Shown here: positions 1 through 7,709 of the stretch, piece after piece | Layout: each line of letters begins with the position of its first letter | Position numbering within the stretch: the first letter of the stretch is position 1 | From: Methanolinea sp. | Lineage (GTDB): Archaea; Halobacteriota; Methanomicrobia; Methanomicrobiales; Methanospirillaceae | Length of the DNA stretch: 64,000 nt | Direction of reading: 5' to 3' | Assembly (NCBI GenBank): GCA_029907345.1 | Contig: JARYMB010000001.1 | Coordinates: forward strand, 62,001-126,000 | The notes under the pieces: model-generated | Seen by the model: the letters and a program-made list of their open reading frames with translations, nothing else | Told to the model about the DNA's origin: nothing | The model's database searches: none | Program-made: the position numbers and the translations under genes

Positions 1-19
1 GATGCCCGATCATCCGCGA

Positions 20-700
20 TCAGTGCAGCGTGTCTCTCCACCTGCGGGCACTGCAGGGGTCGTTCGTTGCAAATCCGTCGACTCCCATCCCGCGGGCCCG
101 GTCCCATTCGGCAGGCGAATCGAGAGTCCAGGGGATCACGCGCATGCCCCGTGCGTGGACCTCTTCCACGGCTTCCCGGGTGAGGCTGTCGAACCGCGGC
201 AGGTACGCCCGGAATGGCGGATCTTCACCCCTCCGGGGAGTCGGGGGTACGGGCTGGGTGTGGATGAGCCCCAGGGGAACGTCGGGCATGACATCATGGA
301 CCATTGCAAGGGAGGCGCGGTGGAACGAGACCACGAGGAGGGGGCCCCCCGCCACACGGTCGAGGACCTCGCACACTTCAAGTTCGCTCCCCGGCTCCTT
401 TATCTCGACGCAGAGACCTGTCTTTCCCCCGACAAGCAGGCACACCTCTTCGAGCGTCGGGACGGCCTCGCCTTTCCCGGCATCGAGGAGCCGGAGGTCG
501 GCAGCCGAAAACTCTGCGACGCGACCGCTCCCGTTTGTCGTCCTGTCGAGGGTCGGATCATGCATGATGACGGGGACATGGTCCCGGGAGAGTCGCACGT
601 CCACTTCCACGAAATCGGCACATTCCATCCCGATGCGGATGGCCGCCAGGGTATTTTCGGGTGCTGCGGCAGCCGCACCCCTGTGACCGATGATCTCCAT
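20..700 (-). CDS. Glycerophosphodiester phosphodiesterase
   Basis: Probable GDPD, 226 aa, hydrolysing glycerophosphodiesters to glycerol-3-phosphate and an alcohol. The N-terminus reads MEIIGHRG followed by PENT, the first catalytic His motif of the family, then VEVDVRLSRD and a second HDPTLDRTTNGSG motif; the family needs these two His and the acidic residues for metal-dependent catalysis. I chose the ATG at 700 because the track's 29 extra N-terminal residues precede the core fold and look like translated intergenic DNA. There is no signal peptide, so it is probably cytoplasmic. It is transcribed divergently from the next gene. Family certain, exact substrate unknown. Confidence 0.9.
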   Translation of the reverse strand: MEIIGHRGAAAAAPENTLAAIRIGMECADFVEVDVRLSRDHVPVIMHDPTLDRTTNGSGRVAEFSAADLRLLDAGKGEAVPTLEEVCLLVGGKTGLCVEIKEPGSELEVCEVLDRVAGGPLLVVSFHRASLAMVHDVMPDVPLGLIHTQPVPPTPRRGEDPPFRAYLPRFDSLTREAVEEVHARGMRVIPWTLDSPAEWDRARGMGVDGFATNDPCSARRWRDTLH

Positions 701-846
701 TGAATAGCGTGTTCTGGTTCCCCGTGATGATAAAACGCGATGGTCGCGGGAACGGTCCCGCGGTCGTGCCGGGGGATACAGGGGCACCTTTTTTGGTTAC
801 CGCGAGAGAGAACTCTTGCAGCGCATTCCCGGATCGCGTGCTTTCC

Positions 847-1530
847 ATGGACGTTCCGCTGAAGACCTCCCTGTTTGAGATATGTCCCGCGAAGGGAGTC
901 CCTCTCCACGAAAGGCTCGTCCGTATCGCGATTCCCTTTGTGATCGGGGGGTTCTACATCCTCCTCTGCTTTCTCTTCATGCCCTACGACAGCGCCCTTT
1001 TGCTCGGCGGCCTGATGCTGGGCTACCTTGTCCCCCCGGCAGGAAAGGAGAGTATCGTCCCGCTGGGAATCGCCCTTGGGTTTCCCTGGTGGCTGATTGC
1101 CTTCTCCATCGGCCTGATGGACGTGCTCGCAGGGATATTCATGGCCTTAAACTGCGACGTCGCGGTGAAGATACCCCTCCTCGGCCGCTGGATCCGGCGG
1201 TTCCTCGAAAAGGGCAATGACTTCGTGAGCAAACGCCCCTGGCTCGAGAAGTTCTACTTCTCCGGTGTCGTCTTCTTCGTGATGTTCCCCCTCCAGGGGA
1301 GCGGAGGCATCGGTGGTTCACTCGTGGGCTGGATGATCGGCCTGTCCCCCGGCCGCACTCTCCTCGCCATCACCATCGGGGCGTTCCTCGGGTGCACGCT
1401 GATTGCCATCGGTTCCCAGGTGATCAGGGACCTCATCCTCTCGAACCTCGCGGCAGGGATCATCGCCCTCGTGGCAGTCATTGCAATCCTTGTCATCTCC
1501 TATTCCCTCTACAGGTGGAAGACCAGGTGA
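847..1530 (+). CDS. Putative small multidrug export family (COG2426) membrane protein
   Basis: Integral membrane protein of 227 aa with about six hydrophobic segments and a loop of charged residues (RWIRRFLEKG) in the middle. The PPAGKES, MFPLQGSGG and GSLVGWMIG stretches fit the Sm_multidrug_ex/COG2426 family. Real transport activity of that family is poorly established. The start at 847 (MDVPLKT) was chosen over the track's earlier start because the upstream 49 residues lie in the divergent promoter region and have no family resemblance. It faces away from the GDPD gene. Substrate unknown. Confidence 0.72.
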   Translation: MDVPLKTSLFEICPAKGVPLHERLVRIAIPFVIGGFYILLCFLFMPYDSALLLGGLMLGYLVPPAGKESIVPLGIALGFPWWLIAFSIGLMDVLAGIFMALNCDVAVKIPLLGRWIRRFLEKGNDFVSKRPWLEKFYFSGVVFFVMFPLQGSGGIGGSLVGWMIGLSPGRTLLAITIGAFLGCTLIAIGSQVIRDLILSNLAAGIIALVAVIAILVISYSLYRWKTR

Positions 1531-1584
1531 GTGAGGGATCTTTTTTACCATACATCCCCCATTGCCTGATGCAGGGTTGTTCCC

Positions 1585-2145
1585 ATGAGCCTGGTCATTG
1601 CATTCTGCGGGAGAGATCGCTCTTTCATGGCCGGGGACAGGAGGGAGATAGTCTTTCGGGGAGATGATCAGGGCACAGGGACCCTGGAAGATGAGCTCTA
1701 TTCCGGGCGGATACAGAGCAAAGACGCGCTCCAGGAGAGGGCCCGGGAACTCGGGATCGATCTCTGGATCCATGATGACAGGTGCAAGGCCTGGGAGGAG
1801 GGAGGGGTTCTCGTCGGCCAGGTGAGCGAGAGGGACGGGCTCTCCACGCGTTCGCGGAGGCTGCGCGTCTCCTGCGGAACCTTCGTTATCACGGAGGTGC
1901 AGGAAGGCAGGGAAAGGGAGGTCACACGGGGATGCGCAAGCCGTTTCATCGTCCTTGGCAACAGGACGACGCAGGAAATTGCACACCGCTGTATACGATC
2001 CCACTGGAAAGAGAGCGGGGGAACTCCCGCCGATGCCCTGCGAATCATCATCCTTGCCATGGAAGAGGCCGCATCCCTGACCCCCTCGGTCTCGGAGACC
2101 TATACCCTCGTACAGACAACAGCAAAGGCGAGCCTTTCCCCCTAG
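1585..2145 (+). CDS. DUF2121-family archaeal protein, proteasome-like N-terminus
   Basis: 186 aa, resembling the archaeal DUF2121 (COG4079) family of unknown function, found in methanogens as far as I recall. Typical blocks are MAGDRR near residue 16, ELYSGRI near 39 and IVLGNRTT near 130. After removal of Met1 the N-terminus SLVIAFCGRDRSFMAGDRR lines up position by position with a proteasome beta subunit (Thr1, Asp10, Met14, Ala15, Asp17, Arg18, Arg19), with Ser in place of Thr1. No Lys is present at the Lys33 position. No signal peptide. It starts 54 bp after the upstream membrane protein and may be co-transcribed. Family assignment is moderately sure; activity is unknown. Confidence 0.65.
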   Translation: MSLVIAFCGRDRSFMAGDRREIVFRGDDQGTGTLEDELYSGRIQSKDALQERARELGIDLWIHDDRCKAWEEGGVLVGQVSERDGLSTRSRRLRVSCGTFVITEVQEGREREVTRGCASRFIVLGNRTTQEIAHRCIRSHWKESGGTPADALRIIILAMEEAASLTPSVSETYTLVQTTAKASLSP

Positions 2146-2518
2146 GGGAAAATGCAGGGGTTTTCCTTTGCGTTCATATAATTGGCTCTTCTCTATTTCG
2201 AGTGCATAGTGAAGCACTCACGTGATGGCTACCCCGTCCCTACCCCCCATGAGGATGAACACGCTGCCCCCAAAAGGGCGCACCGGCGGCGGTTTCACGA
2301 TGGATTTCAGAAAAAAACGACATTTCTTCCTTGGATAGACCAATTCTGAACTGAAGAAAGTCTGTCATGCACTCATGCACCTTACCCGCCCCAAACGATG
2401 AAGAGGCAGAAAATGTTGTCCCTCCCGGGACAGGGACCCGCTCCTGTTTTCCCGGAAGGTGAGGTTTATCTTTGAACGGGGAAAAAACTGGACAGGAAAA
2501 ATCCGGTCGCTTGAAATA
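2146..2518. other. Intergenic region with a TATA-like box and short hairpin
   Basis: About 370 bases without a convincing gene. It holds a TATA-like stretch (CATATAATTG, 2174-2183) and, about 25 nt downstream, a perfect hairpin GAGTGC-N8-GCACTC (2200-2219). The ORFs drawn here on the minus strand have no family features. It could encode a short RNA or a leader for the next small gene, but nothing distinguishes these. Confidence 0.3.
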
Positions 2519-2800
2519 ATGAACCCAAAAGTCAGGTTGATCATCGAGGAGACCTTCCCGAAGATCATCGAGAGGCATATCCGGACCCGCCCGACAGTCG
2601 AGTCGACCCAAAAGAGCCTCGACTCGTACCTCAGGATGGGGTACGCTGCAGTGAAGAACCTCCCTCCCGAAGAACGCGAGCTCAACGAGAAGGCCCTCGA
2701 TACCGCGTATACTGCTTCCATGCAACATTTACATGACTTCCATGCCCGCGAAAAGTCCCAATCCGGGACCGTGGAAGGGACCGGGAAAGAGACGATTTGA
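2519..2800 (+). CDS. Small helical protein of unknown function
   Basis: 93 aa from the ATG at 2519 (MNPKVRLIIEE). It is charged and predicted largely helical by eye, with no cysteines, no signal peptide and no membrane segment. A GTG start at 2459 would add 20 residues; I prefer 2519 because the earlier part reads as basic filler, though neither start has a clear ribosome-binding site. It stands alone between an AT-rich leader and the ABC transporter promoter. I do not recognise the family. Confidence 0.6.
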   Translation: MNPKVRLIIEETFPKIIERHIRTRPTVESTQKSLDSYLRMGYAAVKNLPPEERELNEKALDTAYTASMQHLHDFHAREKSQSGTVEGTGKETI

Positions 2801-2887
2801 ACCACGGGTTCTTTCCCGGGGATGACCATGCTCCCCTCATACTGGCCATTTATTCTTTTCTTCATGGTCCGCAGGAAAAAAGCAAAA

Positions 2888-2942
2888 ATCCTATAAACTT
2901 TTTCATCCCAGCTCTTTCTATGTCATGCTATATCATAGCATG
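2888..2942 (+). promoter_or_regulatory. Promoter and palindromic operator of livJ1
   Basis: A TATA-like box (CCTATAAAC) near 2889-2897 is followed by a perfect inverted repeat CATGCTA-TATCA-TAGCATG at 2924-2942, about where transcription should start. Such a position suggests a repressor site (inference). The TAGCATG half-site also occurs in the livG/livJ2 intergenic region. Confidence 0.5.
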
Positions 2943-2952
2943 GTGATTTTCC

Positions 2953-4278
2953 ATGAGAACCGATTGCATTATTTATACGATACTTGGATTGCTCCTGATC
3001 GCACTGCTCCTCGGGTCCGGCTGCACGCAGACACCGGCCGCAACAGGACCCTCGGAGATCAAAATCGGGGTGGTCGCCTCCCTCACCGGGCCTGCGAGCA
3101 CAACCGGAAAGGACATCTGGCAGTCTGCAGAACTTGCCGCCGACGAGATCAATGCCAGGGGCGGCGTGCCCGTCAGGGAACTCGGGCGTTCCCTGCCTAT
3201 CAGGCTGATCCCGGGGGACGACGAATCGACCCGCGAAGGGGGCATGAAGGCGGTGACGAAGCTCATCACGCAGGACCAGGTCAGCGTCCTCGTGGGAGGC
3301 TACTCGAGCGCTGTCGTCTCCGCGCACCAGTCGATCGTTGCCGACAACAAGGTCCCGTACATCATCTCGGGTGCGTCCAGCAGCGCAGTCTCCCGGCGGA
3401 CGGACCTCGATACAAGTTACATGTTCTTCCACAGGCCAAACACGGATGACTCTGCCGAGGCAAGCATCCGGTTCCTGACAGAGGTCTTCCGGCCGGCGAT
3501 CAACGCGAAGTTCGGGTTTTCGGGTGACCGGAAACTCCGCGTCGCCGTCATCTACCAGGACAGTCCGTTTGGAAAGGGCCAGCTCGACGCGGTGAAGGCG
3601 CTGATACCGGCAAAGAACCTCCCGATCGAGATCGTGGCAGAAGAGCCTTTCAAGATGGGTGAATCCGACTTCAGGACGGTCCTCACATCGGTCAAGTCAA
3701 AGAACCCGGACGTCATCTACGCGGTCACGTTCTTAAACGAGCTCGTCCCCATGACCCAGCAGGCCCGGCGTGACGTCGGCCTCAACACGGTGATCATGGC
3801 GATCGAGAACAACGATGACCCCGATTACTACAGCGGGGTCGGTGTCTACGGTGAGGGCATGATCATGGAGAGCAGGTTCTCCCCCTACGCCGTTCCCGCA
3901 GGGTCAACGGAGGCAGCGACCCGGAAGTTCCTCTCCGACTTCGACAAGAAGTACGGTGGATTTGCTGGGATGATGGGTGCAGCAACGTACGAATCGGTCT
4001 ATGTTGCTGCTGCCGCTATCGAGCAGGCAGGCAGCCTCGATCGGGCAAAGATAAGGGATGCCCTTGCCACCATCAGGGTGCCCCAGATGATGGAGATAAT
4101 GAAAAACGGGACGATTGCCTTTTCCCCGGAGTTCCGGGAGAGCAAGTTTGACCTGTACGTCGTGCAGCTTGCCATGGACCAGAAGTCGGGAGAGCCCCGG
4201 CCGGTGATCGTCTGGCCGGAAAGCCTGAAAGCTGGGGAGTTTTCCATACCGGACTGGTATACCCCCGGATCTCCCTGA
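2953..4278 (+). CDS. Branched-chain-amino-acid-type ABC transporter substrate-binding lipoprotein (paralog 1)
   Basis: 441 aa periplasmic-binding protein (COG0683, type I fold). Residues 6-24 form a lipoprotein signal ending in LLGSGC, so Cys24 should be lipidated and hold the protein outside the membrane. The mature start IKIGVVASLTGPASTTGKD is typical of the LivJ family. It is followed 34 bp later by the permease genes livH and livM. A close paralog lies at 7710-9032. Family members bind branched-chain amino acids, other amino acids, urea or aromatic acids; the ligand cannot be told from sequence alone. Confidence 0.9.
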   Translation: MRTDCIIYTILGLLLIALLLGSGCTQTPAATGPSEIKIGVVASLTGPASTTGKDIWQSAELAADEINARGGVPVRELGRSLPIRLIPGDDESTREGGMKAVTKLITQDQVSVLVGGYSSAVVSAHQSIVADNKVPYIISGASSSAVSRRTDLDTSYMFFHRPNTDDSAEASIRFLTEVFRPAINAKFGFSGDRKLRVAVIYQDSPFGKGQLDAVKALIPAKNLPIEIVAEEPFKMGESDFRTVLTSVKSKNPDVIYAVTFLNELVPMTQQARRDVGLNTVIMAIENNDDPDYYSGVGVYGEGMIMESRFSPYAVPAGSTEAATRKFLSDFDKKYGGFAGMMGAATYESVYVAAAAIEQAGSLDRAKIRDALATIRVPQMMEIMKNGTIAFSPEFRESKFDLYVVQLAMDQKSGEPRPVIVWPESLKAGEFSIPDWYTPGSP

Positions 4279-4312
4279 ATCTTTATTTTGGGACAGGGAG
4301 AGGTAATACAGG

Positions 4313-5194
4313 ATGGATGGCGGCATCGCAGTACTTGGCCAGGTCGCATTCTGGGGGCTCTACTCGGGGTGCATCTACATCCTGCTCGCCACAGGACTCA
4401 ACCTGATCTTCGGGGTGATGAAGGTCGTCAACTTCGCCCACGGCGAGTTCCTGATGCTCGGGACGTACATCACGTTCTTCTTCTTCGTGATAAGCGGCTT
4501 CAACCCCTACCTCCTCCTCTTCCTGTCGATCCCCATCCTGATAGGGGCCGGGATCATCGTGGAACGCCTCTGCTTCCGGCCGATCCTCGGGACGGGAAAA
4601 CTGAACGAGATATTCATCAGCCTCGGGCTGATCTACATCTTCCAGAACGGCGTCGCAATGGTCTTTACCGACGAGTGGCGTTCGATGAAAAGTCCCTTTG
4701 CAGACCTGACCATAGGGATCGGGCCCATCCAGCTGCCCCTCGACTACATCATCATCGTGGTGATCACCGCGATCATCCTCGTTGGCCTCTCCGTCTTTCT
4801 CGACAGGACCACGACGGGAAAGGCGATCCGGGCGTCCAGCCAGAACAGGAGAGGCGCGATGCTGATGGGAATAAACGTGGAGCGGATGGACATGCTCACC
4901 TTCGGGATCGGTGCGGGACTCGCCGGGGCAGCCGGGACCCTCTGGGCCGTGAGCGGCCAGGTCTTCAGTCCCTACATGGGATCGGTGCCGGCCATCAAGG
5001 GGTTTGCAATCATCATCCTCGGCGGCCTCGGGAGCATCCCGGGGGCGATCATCGGCGGCCTTGCCATCGGGATGGTTGAAAACTTCACTGCATTTTTCCT
5101 CGGGGGGTCGTGGAAGGACGCGATCTCGTTCATCCTCCTGATCGTCGTCCTCCTCGTCAGGCCGACGGGGCTCTTTGGGGAGGCCGGGGAATGA
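4313..5194 (+). CDS. livH: Branched-chain-type ABC transporter permease LivH
   Basis: 293 aa multi-spanning permease of the LivH family (COG0559). It shows the family's early GLNLIFGVMKVVNFAHGEF motif near residue 26 and the EAA-like region GKAIRASSQNRRGAMLMGI near 170. A ribosome-binding site GGGAGAGG sits just before the ATG. It forms the translocation pore with LivM; the stop overlaps the livM start in ATGA, implying translational coupling. It works with either receptor (paralog 1 upstream, paralog 2 at 7.7 kb) and the LivG/LivF ATPases on the opposite strand. Confidence 0.92.
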   Translation: MDGGIAVLGQVAFWGLYSGCIYILLATGLNLIFGVMKVVNFAHGEFLMLGTYITFFFFVISGFNPYLLLFLSIPILIGAGIIVERLCFRPILGTGKLNEIFISLGLIYIFQNGVAMVFTDEWRSMKSPFADLTIGIGPIQLPLDYIIIVVITAIILVGLSVFLDRTTTGKAIRASSQNRRGAMLMGINVERMDMLTFGIGAGLAGAAGTLWAVSGQVFSPYMGSVPAIKGFAIIILGGLGSIPGAIIGGLAIGMVENFTAFFLGGSWKDAISFILLIVVLLVRPTGLFGEAGE

Positions 5195-6156
5195 ACCTTG
5201 CGCAGGTGCGAACACCAAAGAACCTGCTTGCGGCAGCAATCCTGGCCCTGGCACTTGCCGTACCGTTCCTCGCCGGCCAGAATCTGTACCTCCTGACCGT
5301 CCTCGTGCTGATGCTGATCTTCATCATCTACTCGTCCGCCTGGAACTTCCTCACCTTCTCCGGCCAGGGGTCGCTCGGGCATGCGGCATTCCTCGGGCTC
5401 GGCGGATATGCCGCCTCGCTTGCGACCGTCCGCCTCGGTCTTCCCCCGCTGCTCACACTCGTGCTGGGAGGATTGTTCTCTGCCTTCATCGGTATCCTCA
5501 TCGGGATCACGTGCGTGCGCCTGCGTGAGTGGTTCCTCGCGATGGTGACGTTCGGCTTTGCCGTCATCATCCAGACGCTCGTCGTGAGCCAGCTCGCCCC
5601 TGTGACGGGAGGGTGGGATGGCTTTGCAGTCCAGAAGATCGTCCCCACCTCGGTTCCGGGGTACCTCGTGCTCGAGTACTACGTGGTTCTCCTCATCGCC
5701 GTTCTTGTCCTGGTCCTCTTTTCCTTCCTCCTGCGTTCCCGCATCGGCCTTGCGCTCGCGGCTATCCGCGAGAACGAGACCGAGGCACGGGCAGCCGGTA
5801 TCAACCCGGTCCCGTTCAAGCTGTTCGCGTTCGGCCTGTCCGCGTTCGTGAGCGGGATTGCAGGCGGGCTCGAGATCTTCCATTTCGGGTACATCACTCC
5901 CGAGATCTTCGGGATCGACCTCTCGTTCTGGCCGATCATCTACTCGATTACGGGGGGCCTCGGGACGCTGGCGGGGCCGGTCATCGGGACGATTGTCGTC
6001 ACACTCCTCTGGGACGGCCTCAACGTGCTGGGCCTCACGTACGGGCGGTTCATCATCATCGGCGTCCTCCTGGTCCTCATCATCATCTTCCTTCCCCGGG
6101 GACTCGTATCCCTCCCGGAGGAGATCGGAAAAAAGCGGGGGAGAAAAGGAAAGTAA
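5191..6156 (+). CDS. livM: Branched-chain-type ABC transporter permease LivM
   Basis: 321 aa from the ATG at 5191 that overlaps the livH stop; the track's longer form starts inside livH and was rejected. It has about nine hydrophobic segments, the LivM-type motif FSGQGSLGHAAFLGLGGYAA near residue 53, and the EAA loop near AIRENETEARAAGINP. Its C-terminal tail is basic and cytoplasmic (KKRGRKGK). It ends 32 bp before the convergent livF gene, so the two transcription blocks meet here. Confidence 0.92.
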   Translation: MNLAQVRTPKNLLAAAILALALAVPFLAGQNLYLLTVLVLMLIFIIYSSAWNFLTFSGQGSLGHAAFLGLGGYAASLATVRLGLPPLLTLVLGGLFSAFIGILIGITCVRLREWFLAMVTFGFAVIIQTLVVSQLAPVTGGWDGFAVQKIVPTSVPGYLVLEYYVVLLIAVLVLVLFSFLLRSRIGLALAAIRENETEARAAGINPVPFKLFAFGLSAFVSGIAGGLEIFHFGYITPEIFGIDLSFWPIIYSITGGLGTLAGPVIGTIVVTLLWDGLNVLGLTYGRFIIIGVLLVLIIIFLPRGLVSLPEEIGKKRGRKGK

Positions 6157-6188
6157 GGCTCCGGGGGAAGAGACGCGGGAGAGACCTT

Positions 6189-6881
6189 TTACAACCCGAG
6201 GTATGCCTCGCGGATCTGCTCGTCGTGCAGGAGGTCTGACGAGCGTCCCTCCCGACTTATCCTTCCCGCCTCGATCACGTAGGCCCGGTGGGATATCTCG
6301 AGCGCCCTTCTCACGTTCTGCTCGACGAGAAGGATGGTAATACCTTCACTATTGAGACGCTCCACTGCTTCGAGAACCGTGTGGACAAGCTTGGGGGAGA
6401 GGCCAAGGGACGGTTCATCAAGAACGATCATCCGCGGGTCGGCCATCAGGCACCGGGCAATCGCAAGCATCTGCTGTTCTCCCCCCGAAAGCGTGCCGGC
6501 CTCCTGGTCCTGCCGCTCGGCAAGGCGGGGGAAGAGCTCGAAAACCCGGTCCGGGTCACCCTTCCTGCCGGTTGCAAAGGCCCCGAGTTCCAGGTTTTCC
6601 CGGACGGTCATCCGCGGAAAGAGTTCCCGTTTTTCAGGAACGAGGGAGAGACCACGCCTCACGATCTCGAACGGCGCCATGCCGCGGATGTTCTCGCCCT
6701 CGAACTCTATCCGCCCCCTGAGTGCCGGGACGAGGCCGAAAAGTGCGGATACGAGCGTCGTCTTGCCTGCACCGTTCGACCCGATCAGGGTGACGACTTC
6801 GCCCCTGTCGACGTGCAGGGACACGTCCCACAACACCTGGAGGTAGGAGTAAGAGACGTTGAGGTCTTCTATGTGAAGCAT
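6189..6881 (-). CDS. livF: Branched-chain-type ABC transporter ATPase LivF
   Basis: 230 aa ABC ATPase. It has Walker A GSNGAGKTT near residue 34, signature LSGGEQQ and Walker B MIVLDEP followed by SLGLSPKLV, all intact, and LVEQNVRRAL as the H-loop region typical of LivF. I chose ATG 6881 (MLHIEDL) over the track's GTG at 6890 because GGAAGG sits too close to the GTG. It follows livG on the same transcript after a short gap. It powers LivHM, encoded convergently. Confidence 0.92.
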   Translation of the reverse strand: MLHIEDLNVSYSYLQVLWDVSLHVDRGEVVTLIGSNGAGKTTLVSALFGLVPALRGRIEFEGENIRGMAPFEIVRRGLSLVPEKRELFPRMTVRENLELGAFATGRKGDPDRVFELFPRLAERQDQEAGTLSGGEQQMLAIARCLMADPRMIVLDEPSLGLSPKLVHTVLEAVERLNSEGITILLVEQNVRRALEISHRAYVIEAGRISREGRSSDLLHDEQIREAYLGL

Positions 6882-6902
6882 GGGGGGCACGGTCCTTCCC
6901 TT

Positions 6903-7631
6903 TTAGAAATGGTAGCGCTCCCCGAGATATGAATCTATGACTTTTTCGTTTGTAACGATCTCAGCGGGATCTCCCTCTGCGATCTTCTCTCCATGGTCAA
7001 GGACCACTATCCGGTCGGAAACCCCCATGATGATCCGCATGACGTGCTCGATCATCAGGATGGTCATTCCCTGGTCACGTAGTTTCCTAATCAGGGAGAC
7101 GGCTTCCTTCCCCTCGCTCGGCGTAAGACCGGTTGTCAGCTCGTCGAGGAGGAGGACTTTGGGATGGGACGCAAGTGCCCGAGCCAGCTGGGTGCGGCGG
7201 AGCTCGAACGTGTTGAGGCTGGTGATCGTGCTGTCGATCTTCTCTTGGGGAAAACCGACCATCCTGAGGCACTCTTCCGCCTCCCGGGATGCCTCCCTGA
7301 CAGTGGGGCGGCGGCCGTTTCCATACAGGGCGCCGATCATCACGCCCTGCCGGGCGGTAAGCGCCGGGAAAGATCGCGGGTGCTGGAATGTCTTGGATAT
7401 CCCCTTCTTGCAGACAGCGTCGAGGGATAGGCGGGTGATATCCTCACCGCAGAAGACTATCCCCCCGGCATCAGGGCGGTAGATACCCGAGATCAGGTTA
7501 AGGAGTGTTGTCTTGCCGGCACCGTTGGGGCCGACCAGTCCCAGGATCTCGCCCTCGGAAAGAGTGAGGCTGACCTGGTTGACTGCAACGAGCCCACCGA
7601 ATGACTTGGTCACACCTTTGACTGTCAGCAT
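6903..7631 (-). CDS. livG: Branched-chain-type ABC transporter ATPase LivG, degenerate signature
   Basis: 242 aa from ATG 7631 (MLTVKGVTKSFGG), preceded by AGGGTG; the track's start reaches into the palindromic promoter. Walker A is GPNGAGKTT. Where LivG normally has LSYGQ, this protein reads LNTFELRRTQLARAL, and Walker B is followed by DEL rather than DEP, so one ATP half-site may be catalytically weak. The H-loop IEHVM and the LivG-type ending DSYLGERY are present. It is divergent from livJ2 and co-directional with livF. Confidence 0.9.
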   Translation of the reverse strand: MLTVKGVTKSFGGLVAVNQVSLTLSEGEILGLVGPNGAGKTTLLNLISGIYRPDAGGIVFCGEDITRLSLDAVCKKGISKTFQHPRSFPALTARQGVMIGALYGNGRRPTVREASREAEECLRMVGFPQEKIDSTITSLNTFELRRTQLARALASHPKVLLLDELTTGLTPSEGKEAVSLIRKLRDQGMTILMIEHVMRIIMGVSDRIVVLDHGEKIAEGDPAEIVTNEKVIDSYLGERYHF

Positions 7632-7642
7632 TCCATGCACCC

Positions 7643-7674
7643 TGTTAACAAATAGCATGATATATGTTAACATA
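7643..7674. promoter_or_regulatory. Tandem TGTTAACA palindromes between livG and livJ2
   Basis: Two perfect TGTTAACA palindromes (7643-7650 and 7665-7672) lie 22 bp apart centre to centre, two helical turns. The second extends to TATGTTAACATA. Between them are a TAGCATG heptamer, also found in the livJ1 operator, and a TATA-like GATATAT. The arrangement suits cooperative binding of a dimeric regulator that controls both divergent promoters (inference). Confidence 0.55.
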
Positions 7675-7709
7675 CAGCATATTAAACATATCCTTCGGGG
7701 GAGACAGAC

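Noticed and set aside
2240-2865. Minus-strand ORFs of 162 and 166 aa
   Set aside because: Overlap each other and the plus-strand small gene; no family features or ribosome-binding sites.
4283-5254. 323-aa minus-strand ORF rich in Asp, Glu, His and Pro
   Set aside because: Antisense to livH; low-complexity acidic composition typical of the reverse frame of GC-rich membrane genes.
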